Shown: positions 7,424 through 18,200 of the stretch, in pieces
How the letters are laid out: every line of letters starts with the position of its first letter
Position numbering within the stretch: position 1 is the first letter of the stretch
Assembly (NCBI GenBank): GCA_035942915.1
Contig: DASZCR010000138.1
Span: 1-20,163, forward strand
Direction of reading: 5' to 3'
DNA length: 20,163 bases
Source of the DNA: DASZCR01 sp035942915
Lineage (GTDB): Bacteria > Acidobacteriota > Blastocatellia > Pyrinomonadales > Pyrinomonadaceae
Notes under the pieces: generated by a model
The model's database searches: none
Seen by the model: only the letters and a program-made list of their open reading frames with translations
Told to the model about the DNA's origin: nothing
Translations under genes and position numbers: made by a program

Positions 7424-7448
7424 ACTAGATAGCGATGGCTGATCTAGT
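7424..7448. repeat. 7-bp inverted repeat at the kinase 3' junction
   Basis: ACTAGAT (7424-7430) and ATCTAGT (7442-7448) are exact reverse complements with 11 bases between. The right arm contains the TAG stop of the truncated histidine kinase. The dyad lies where GC-rich coding sequence gives way to the low-GC region, so it may mark a recombination junction; a chance 7-bp dyad is also possible. Confidence 0.35.
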
Positions 7449-8358
7449 GATTTTCACAAGTCCTCGCGCTGATTCCCTGCCCGCTGTCTTCGACCTCTAC
7501 TGCGACCTGTCCGCCGCCTCCCTCCGTGCGGGCGCGCAGCGTAATGCGCCCGCCCTCCGGCGTGTACTTGATGGCATTCTCGACGACGGCGCAGAGCGCG
7601 CGGCGCAGTGCGCTCTGGTCGGCGCGCGCTGGCGGCAGGCCCAGAGTTGGTTCGACTACGAGTTTCTGATTGCGCTCCGTGGCGGCGGCGCGCACTATCT
7701 TCTCGCAGTCCCGCAACGCCTCGCCCACGTCCACGCGCCCCGAACTTATCTCGACGCCGCCCACCTTCATGCGCGACAGGTCGAGCAGGTTATGCACGAG
7801 GTCAATCTGGCGTTCGCATTCGGAGGCGATGTCTTCGAGGTATTCGCGCCGCTTCTCCTCGCTAGGGTTCTTCTTGAGCAGGATGCGCGTCAGGGTCTTG
7901 ATGGTCGTCAGAGGCGTGCGCAACTCGTGCGAGACGGCGGCGAGGAACTCGTCCTTGACCGAGTTCGCCGCCTCTGCCTCGCGCCGCGCCTGCTGTTCGA
8001 GCGTAAGCGCCCTCTCACGCGCCGCGCTCAGCGAGCTGACGACGAGCGCCGCCAGCGTGAAGACGCCGAGTTCGAGCAGGTCTTCGCCGTACACCCTGAA
8101 GGAGTAGGCGGGCGGGAAAAAGAAGAAGATGCCGACGAAGGCCGAGAGTGCGGTGGCGAGCAGCCCCGCGCCCAAGCCCCCGCGCCACGTGCTGAACATG
8201 ACCGCTGCCAGGTATGCCGACGAGACATCCATCTGCACGTAGCGGGTGGCGAGCATCGTCAGCACGAAGACCGCCGCCACCGACCAGACAGCTATCAGGT
8301 AGCGCCGCAGCCTCCCCCCGATACTTTCGTCCAACTTCCCGTGCATTCCACTTGTCAC
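7444..8358 (-). CDS. Sensor histidine kinase, KdpD-like membrane sensor (DUF4118 type), C-terminally truncated
   Basis: 304 residues. Residues about 18-112 form closely spaced membrane segments of the KdpD/DUF4118 kind, with short loops. A linker helix leads to the phospho-acceptor H-box SHELRTPL with His144. The ATPase domain shows the N-box ENAIKYTP with Asn261 and the first glycine box DSGQGIS at 291-297, then ends after seven more residues (ARTCENH). The F-box, second glycine box and ATP-lid that normally fill about 60-80 further residues are missing, so the protein is probably inactive or impaired. The stop lies at the edge of the low-GC region. GTG at 8358 is preceded by GGGG; ATG at 8346 is an alternative start. 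No response regulator is adjacent. Confidence 0.85.
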   Translation of the reverse strand: MTSGMHGKLDESIGGRLRRYLIAVWSVAAVFVLTMLATRYVQMDVSSAYLAAVMFSTWRGGLGAGLLATALSAFVGIFFFFPPAYSFRVYGEDLLELGVFTLAALVVSSLSAARERALTLEQQARREAEAANSVKDEFLAAVSHELRTPLTTIKTLTRILLKKNPSEEKRREYLEDIASECERQIDLVHNLLDLSRMKVGGVEISSGRVDVGEALRDCEKIVRAAATERNQKLVVEPTLGLPPARADQSALRRALCAVVENAIKYTPEGGRITLRARTEGGGGQVAVEVEDSGQGISARTCENH

Positions 8359-8391
8359 AGTTACCCCGATAATCGAAGCTGCAAAGGTTTG

Positions 8392-8397
8392 ATTATA
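8392..8397 (-). promoter_or_regulatory. Candidate -10 box for the histidine kinase gene
   Basis: A perfect TATAAT is read on the minus strand at 8397-8392, about 33 bases upstream of the GTG start at 8358. The best -35 partner at 17 bp spacing (CTTCCA, 8420-8415) is weak. The kinase gene is thus probably transcribed on its own rather than only as read-through from the upstream Ser/Thr kinase gene. Confidence 0.4.
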
Positions 8398-8488
8398 CTA
8401 GAGACCCCGACTACTGGAAGACCTGCTGATGCGAGGAAAGGGGTACATAGCGCAGGAGGGGTTGGGTGCGGGATGAGGTGATGTGGAT

Positions 8489-11248
<2,760 letters not shown>

Positions 11249-11250
11249 CC

Positions 11251-11820
11251 TTATGCGCTCCCCTCAATCTCACGGTACAACCACGCCTTTGCGACCAGCC
11301 AGTCCCGTTCGACCGTGGCCGTGTGTACGCCGAGCACTTCGGCCGTCTCGCGGACGCTCAGCCCGCCGAAGAAACGAAGCTCCACGACACGTCCCTTGCG
11401 TTCGTCCTTCTCGGCCAGCAGCTTGAGCGCGTCGTCGAGCGCGAGCAGGTCGGCGGCGCGCTCTTCGGGTAGGAATGCTGCTTCGTCGAGCGACAGAGGG
11501 CGTCCGCTGCCGCCGCGCTTCTCCGAGGCGTATGCGCGTGCGTGGTCGATGAGGATGCGGCGCATCATCTGCGCGGCGACGCCGTAGAAGTGCGCGCGGT
11601 CTTGCCACTCGACGCGGCTCTGGTCTACGAGGCGAAGATATGCCTCGTGGACTAAGGCGGTCGGTTGCAAAGTGTGGTTAGGACGCTCGCGCCGCAGATA
11701 GATTTGCGCCAGCCGTCGCAACTCGTCGTAAACGAGCGGCATCAGGCGCGCGTGCGCGTCGCCGCCGCTGTTCCATTCTCGAAGAATCCGTGTGATCTCG
11801 CGAGGGGTTGAATCACTCAT
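11251..11820 (-). CDS. ECF-type RNA polymerase sigma factor (acidobacterial/planctomycete TIGR02999-like group)
   Basis: 189 residues. Region 2 lies at about 20-100 (LRRLAQIYLRRERPNHTLQP, then ALVHEAYLRL and MMRRILIDHARAYASEKR), which is the characteristic pattern of this subfamily. Region 4 lies at about 130-185 with the helix-turn-helix LSVRETAEVLGVHTATVERD. It directs RNA polymerase to alternative promoters. No anti-sigma gene is adjacent; instead the next gene is a Ser/Thr kinase, 2 bp downstream, so activity may be controlled by phosphorylation, as proposed for kinase-linked ECF groups. I chose ATG at 11820, 8 bases after AGGAG; a TTG one codon earlier is less likely. A good promoter lies at 11850-11877. 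Confidence 0.95.
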   Translation of the reverse strand: MSDSTPREITRILREWNSGGDAHARLMPLVYDELRRLAQIYLRRERPNHTLQPTALVHEAYLRLVDQSRVEWQDRAHFYGVAAQMMRRILIDHARAYASEKRGGSGRPLSLDEAAFLPEERAADLLALDDALKLLAEKDERKGRVVELRFFGGLSVRETAEVLGVHTATVERDWLVAKAWLYREIEGSA

Positions 11821-11849
11821 CAAACACGCTCCTGCTTAAAGGAGTGGAG

Positions 11850-11877
11850 ATTTTAGTCGCGCGAAGAAATTTTTCAA
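11850..11877 (-). promoter_or_regulatory. Sigma-70-like promoter for the ECF-kinase operon
   Basis: On the minus strand TTGAAA (11877-11872) and TAAAAT (11855-11850) each match five of six consensus bases with a 16-bp spacer. The predicted start near 11843 leaves a leader of about 23 bases holding AGGAG. This points to housekeeping transcription of the operon rather than obvious autoregulation by the ECF factor. Confidence 0.55.
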
Positions 11878-12231
11878 ACTTTTTTCTGCACGCGTGCGGG
11901 TTTTCGCCTGCCGGCTACGCGTGTGATGGTGAAAGCGCAAATTCGCCTCGTGCGAGCGCGTCTGACGCCGTTCAGCACGCGAGTCTTAATCGAGCATTTT
12001 GAGTCGTAGAGCGCCGCCGTCTGGGAGGCATCGTCAGGCCGCCGTCTTGATGCCGCCGCTCCGTCTCAAAGCCGGCTCTCAGTTGTTTTCCAAATCATCA
12101 ACCGCCAATGACAGCCGTCTTCGCTCGACGGCTCTACAAAACACCTCGCGGCTCACCCGCGCCCCACTGTTGGCCGCACGCCGCCCGAAAGACGCTTAGT
12201 CCAACCGACAACGAGAGAGGAAGTTTCCTGC
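11878..12231. other. Divergent intergenic region
   Basis: This is the stretch between the ECF-kinase promoter and the plus-strand secreted giant. It holds a 7-bp hairpin (AGCCGTC 12113-12119 with GACGGCT 12127-12133, 7-base loop) in the probable leader of the giant gene, and a ribosome site GAGAGAGGAAG ending about 9 bases before its ATG. I found no convincing sigma-70 promoter for the plus-strand gene; an ECF-type promoter cannot be excluded by eye. Confidence 0.5.
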
Positions 12232-15200
12232 ATGTCTACCACATCAACGAAGAGCAAACCGTTCCCCACACGTGCCATCCGTCGATGGCTGCTGCCTGCG
12301 CGCCGCGCGCTCGCCTGCTCTCTCCTCTTCCTGCTGCTCACGCAGGCCATTATCCCGCCTGCGCTCGTCTATTCACGCGCCTCTTCCGCGCGTCCCTCTC
12401 AGAGTTCCGGCGTGCGGCCCAAGACGCACAACACGTCGGGCGCGGTCGCGCCGCCCCTCACAGCCACTGCCGCCACGAATGCTTTCGGCATCGTGCTGAC
12501 GCCGCTCACGACGGCTTTTAACGGCCACGCAGGGATTGATTATCACGCGCAGTCGGGAAGCCTCGTCGTGTCGGCCAACTCACCTGCGGGGCTGCCGAAC
12601 AACTTCGAGTTAATCGACGGCGGCGGCACGCACCGGACGTTCTCCAACGTCGGCGGCCTTGGCGGCGCGCTGAAGATAGCGACGGCGCGCGACGAAGGAC
12701 AGGGCGTGAGCCTCGCGGGCTTCAGCAAAGGCGAGATGTTCGCGGGCGCGCAGGGCGCAGTCGCGCGTATCTCGGCAGATGGTCGGACGGTGCAGAATTC
12801 GTGGGCTGCGCTGCCGGGCGAGCCGGGACTCATCGGCGGGCTGCATCTCGACCGGACGGGCGTCTTCGGCGGCGACCTCTTCGTCGTCACCGATGCGGGC
12901 GGCGTCTGGCGCATTAACGCCGCCGCCGTCGCCTCGCAGGTGGCATCGCTCAACACCCCGCTCGCGGGTGTGACGACCATCCCCGACGACCCCGCGAAGT
13001 ACGGCCCGTGGGCCGGTAAGATTCTGGCCGGAGCGAAGACGCGAGGTGTCGTCTATGCCATCGACGCGCAAGGCAGCGCGACCTCTTATCCGCTCGGCAT
13101 CAACCCGGAAGAGATTGAGATTGTCCCCGCACACGAAAACTTTTTCGGCCTCGACCCGGCCGACGGCAAGTTGTGGGGCGCGCAGGCGGACGCCTTCGCA
13201 GGGCTGATTGGCGACGTGCTCGTCGGTCAACGCTCGCCGGGCATCCTCATGCGCGTCCGCTGGAACGGCACGGAGTTCGAGACGGGACAGTTGGCGCAGG
13301 TGGCGCAGTGGAGCCAGATTACTTTTGCGCCTGCCGGGGTCGCAGAGATTCGCGGCGTCAAGCAACTCTACGACAAGCTGGCCGTCGTGCGCCACGCGCC
13401 CGTGCTGAATAGCGGACGCATCGAGGGCGCGCTCTGGCAGTTGAGCGCGGAGAACGTCGCGCTCGGCGGGACGGACACCATCACCTCCGACCTGCTCGTG
13501 CCGGGCACTCCGACCGTCAACGCCGTCGGCGGACAGGCGAACTTCGGCGGCGTCATCGCGGGCGACGAAGACTCTCAGCCGACCGGCTACACGGTCAACA
13601 TCGGCGCTAACGCCTCTCTGCGCCATCTCATCACACGCACCAATCCCTTTGAGATGGGGCAGGTCGCAGCGCCACCCGCGCCGAGCGGAACACGCGATGT
13701 CTCAATCTCCAAAGAGGGTGAGAGCGTGGGCGACTTCTCCACCCTGCGTAACATGAGCCTCTCCGGCAGGGCCGGTGCAGTCTCCGTCCCGCCGGGAACC
13801 TACGGCAATTTTGCCGTCAGCGGCCGCACGTCGCTCGTGCTCGGCGTGGAGAACGCGAGCGAGCCTGCCGTCTACAACCTTCAGGGCTTGACTCTCACGG
13901 GCGGCAGCGAGTTGCGTCTGGCTGGCCCGGTCGTGCTGACGGTCAGAGGTGAAGTTTCGTTGACAGGCTCGACCGTCGGCGCGGCAGACAATCCTCGCCG
14001 CCTTCGTCTCAAGGTCGCGGAAGCGGGCGTCAAAGCCGGCGGCGGGGGCGTGCTCTACGGCATCGTCAGCGCGCCGCGCGGCGAAGTCGAAATCACTGGA
14101 CAGGCGCGCATACGCGGCACTGTGATGTGCGACCGCCTGACGGTCAGCGGCAAAGGCATCTTACAGGTGACGGAGAACGACGTGCCGCCGCCGCCCGTCA
14201 ACCGTCCGCCCGCCGTCGAAGCGGGTGCGAATCAGGTCGTCACGCTGCCGTCCGACACTGTGAGCCTGAACGGCACGGCGGGCGACGACGGACTCCCGCG
14301 AGGCAGCGCGTTGAGCGTCACATGGAGCGTCGTGAGCGGGCCGGGGACAGTGAGTTTCGGCAACCCCGCGACTGTCGGCACGACGGCTACTTTCGTCGAG
14401 GCCGGAACCTACGTGTTGAAGCTGACGGCCTCGGACGGGATGCTGACGGCAAGCGATGAGATGCATGTCGAGATTGTCCCGCGCAACCAACCGCCCACCG
14501 TCAACGCAGGGGCAGACATCACCATCAAGCTGCCGGAGAGCGTCAAGCTCAACGGCACGGTCAGCGACGATGCGTTGCCGCGCGGCTCGCATGTCAGCGT
14601 CGAATGGAGCCTCGGCAGCGGCCCCGCTGCGCCCGTCTTCACAGATGCCAGCGCCGCCGCCACCAATGTCTCCTTTACCGCGCCCGGCATCTATACGTTG
14701 AAACTGTCGGCCAGCGACACCGAGTTCACCGTCTCCGACGAACTCGTCGTGACGGTCAATCCCGCGAACCAGCCGCCGACTGCCGACGCAGGGCCAGACC
14801 AATCCATCACGCTCAACGAGAGCCTGCCTGCGCCGCAGGAGTTCAAGCTGCGCACCATCTCGACCAATTTCAACAGCCCTATCGGCATCGACTATCACGA
14901 ACCGTCCGGCAAGGTCGTGATGTCGGTCAACTACTCCACAGGTGGTCAGCCCTTCAACTTCGAGATGGTTTCGGCCGACGGCACGCACAGCCCCTTCTCG
15001 AACATCAGCGGACTGACGGATGAACTCAAGCTCGCCACCGTGCGCGACGACGGCGGCGGCATGGGGCGCGGCGGCTTTCAGGTCGGAGAGTTGTTTACAG
15101 GCTCCGGCGTGAGCGGCGTCGTTGTCCGCGTTTCGCCCGACGGCTCGACGGTGCAAAACCCCTGGGTGACGCTGCCGGGCGAGCCGGGTCTGATGCGCGG

Positions 15201-18200
15201 CAGCCTCTACGTTGACCGCACGGGTATCTTCGGCGGCGACCTCATCGTCGTCACCACGGCGGGCGGCGTCTGGCGCATCAACTCTGCGGGGCAGCCCACG
15301 CAGCTTGCCAGAATCCCCACACACCTTGAAGGCGTCTGCACCATCCCCGACGACCCGCAGAAGTATGGGCCGTGGGCCGGTAAGATTCTCATCGGCGCGG
15401 AAAACGAGAGACGCTTCTATACCGTAGACGCGCAGGGGCAGACGGCCTTTTACGACCTTTTCATCTGGCCCGAAGATATAGACATCATCCCCGCCAATGA
15501 GAACTTCTTCGGCGTCGCCTTCGGCAACAATGCCTTGATGGGCGCTCCGGCCTCTGCCTTCAGAGGCATGGCGGGCGACCTCCTCATCACGCAGGAGTCC
15601 GGCGCGCTCTATCACATTCGCTGGAACGGTTCCGAGTTCGAGAAGACCATCCTGGCGAACGTCGCACAGTGGGAGCATGTGACGTTCGCACCGGCAGGCA
15701 TCGTAGAGATTCCACCTGCGGGCGGAGCCGTCATGCTCAACGGCAGCGTCACAGACGATGCCGCTCCCGGCTTCCCTCTGAGCGTCTCATGGGAGAAGGT
15801 GAGCGGCCCCGGCGACGTTACTTTCATCAATCCGGGTCAGCCGGTCACTGAAGCTATTTTCAACCGACCGGGCACTTACGTCCTGCGTCTGACGGCCAAC
15901 GACATAGAGTTCACGGCAAGCGACGAAGTGACCATCAATGTCACGACGCCCTTGCCGCCCCTCCTCGATGCCAAGCTTGAGCTTGCGCCCGAAAGCGCCG
16001 GGCCTAACGTCACCGGCACTTCGCAAACCCTCCGTGCGACGCTGCTCGACAGGCGCGGCTTCCCTCTCACGGGCGCTCCCGTTCACTTCATCGTCAACGG
16101 CGCGAACGCCACCTCCGGCGACGTTTCGACCAACGCTCTCGGCGTCGCAGAGTTCACCTACACGGGCAACACGAGCGGCAGCGACACCGTGCGCGCAACC
16201 GCAGGCGACGGCACGCTCTCCGTCGGCTCGAATCTGGCAAAGGTCAGTTGGGTGACGCCCACGCAGGCCATCTCGACGACGACCGTCACAGGCCGTTTCT
16301 TCCATTCAAACGGCTCCGGCGCGTTCACCACGCTGCCGACGCAGCAGCCTGCCTTTACGCAGTTCTTCCCGACCATCAACTTCAATCCTCCGGCGGGCAC
16401 TGTCCCCGGCAACACTTCCGGCGTCGGCGTCCACACGCATCCCTTCACCAACGTCACGACCGATGCGAGCGGCAACTTCACCGGCACGATTGTCGCCGAG
16501 GGCAACGGCCTTCAGGCCGGAGTAGGCTCACTCTTCGACTTTCACGCCGTCTTCACGGGCACGTTCACAGTCGCACAGCCCGGCCCCATCACCTTCAACT
16601 TTTTCAGCGACGACGGCTTCATCTTCGGCGTCGGAGGCGGCGCAGAGCGCGTCGGCGGCGCGCTCTCGAACCCGCCGCCATCAGGACGCACGCCCTTTGA
16701 AAACTTCCCCGTGATGGGCGCTTTCAATCAGCCGACTTCGCCCGTCGCCAACAGCGTGACCGTCTTTTTCCCCGCCGCCGGTAGCTATCCTTACGAGGTT
16801 GACTACGCCGAATGCTGCGGCGGTGAACTGGCGTTGACGATGACGAGGGCAGCTTCAGGCGGCAGCAAAGGCGTGCCGCCGACAGGTTCGCTCGCCTTGA
16901 CCCCGAACACGCCTGCGCCGCGCGATGCAGGGCAACCGCAAACCTTCACCGTCACGGCCACCGACGCCTCCGGCGACCCGATGACGGATGCGCTCCTGCG
17001 CCTCACCATCTCAGGCGCGAACGCGCGTCAACTGACGGCTTTGACCGACGCCACCGGCCGCGCCAGTTTCACCTACGCGGGCGCTCAAGTCGGCACGGAC
17101 AGCCTACAGGTTTCGACGCCCGTCGGCGCGACCATTGCTTATTCCAACGTCGTCTCGATGCGCTGGAACGTCCCCAACCAGACTCCGGTCGTCAACGCAG
17201 GCAGTGACTTGACGCTCGCCTCCGTGAGCGACGGCGCGCCGCTCGGCGGCAGCGTGACGGATGACGGATTGCCTCTCGGCTCTCGCGTGACGGTTCAGTG
17301 GACGAAGGTGAGCGGGCCGGGCGCGGTCACGTTTGCGAACCCCGGCGCGGCGGCCACGACCGCCACCTTCGCCGTCGCGGGCGTTTACCTGCTCCGCCTG
17401 ACGGCCAGCGATTCGCAACTGAGCGCGAGCGACGACGTGATGGTGACCGTCAACGGCATCAATCAACCACCCACAGTCAACGCCGGAGTTGACCAGACAA
17501 TCACCCTCCCCAACACGGCACGCCTCAACGGCACGGCCGAAGACGACGGCCTTCCCGCCGCCGCCACGCTCGCCCTCACGTGGAGCAAGGTGAGCGGCCC
17601 CGGCAACGTCACTTTTCAAAATCCGAACGCATCCGCGACGCTCGCCTCTTTCGACATCGAAGGCACTTACGTTCTGCGCCTGAGCGCGAGCGACACGGAA
17701 ATGACGGCGAGCGACGAGGTGACGGTGACGGTCAACGCGGCCGTGCCGCCCCCGGTTGCACAACTCGCGAGTCCCCTCGATGGAAGCAATCTCACCGAAC
17801 GCACCAACATCGTCGGCAGCGTGAGCGGCGGCACGTGGAGGCTCGAATACAGCCTCAACAGTCGAACTCCCGGCCAGACTTGGACGACCTTCGCAGCAGG
17901 CAACGCGCCTGTCGCCGACGGGCTGCTCGGCACGTTCGACCCGACCCTGCTGCTCAACGGAACCTACACGATTCGGCTCGTCGCAAACGGCGCGGACGGA
18001 CAGACCACCGTCTCGACTCTCTCCGCTGTCGTCACGGGCGAGTTGAAGGTCGGCATCTTCACCGTCGCCTTCACAGACCTCGACGTGCCGGTCGCAGGGC
18101 TGCCCATCATGGTTTCGCGCACCTACGATAGCCGCGACAAGCGGACGGGAGACTTCGGTGTGGGATGGTGGCTCGGCCTGAGAAACGTGCGCGTCGAAAA

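Larger units (their letters stand above)
6406..7443. other. Lower-GC intergenic region of about 1 kb
   Basis: This stretch between the ABC ATPase and the truncated kinase is visibly richer in A and T than the genes on either side and lacks any long ORF. It holds a short coding-like fragment (minus, 6426-6767), an 8-bp perfect dyad (6675-6682 with 6691-6698), a candidate plus-strand small RNA with promoter and terminator (6802-6925), a degenerate second copy of the terminator arm near 7109-7130, a 58-codon ORF (7160-7336) and a 7-bp inverted repeat at the kinase junction (7424-7448). The composition change suggests acquired or decaying DNA. Confidence 0.6.

Noticed and set aside
7424..7448. 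Insertion-sequence end at the kinase junction
   Set aside because: The inverted repeat is only 7 bp, no matching distal end was found in 6406-7443, and no transposase ORF is present.
7435..8481. 348-codon plus-strand ORF over the histidine kinase
   Set aside because: The minus strand carries the H-box, N-box and membrane segments; the plus-strand translation is His/Arg/Ala-rich shadow.
12113..12133. 7-bp hairpin as a riboswitch or terminator before the giant gene
   Set aside because: A single simple stem with no T-run and no conserved riboswitch core; nothing beyond a local hairpin can be supported.
12610..13626. 338-codon antisense ORF
   Set aside because: Lies opposite propeller copy 1, with no domain and no ribosome site; explained by codon bias of the plus-strand gene.
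14161..15678. 505-codon antisense ORF
   Set aside because: Same shadow effect; low-complexity RRVD/GDGE patterns mirror the repeated plus-strand codons of the PKD and propeller domains.
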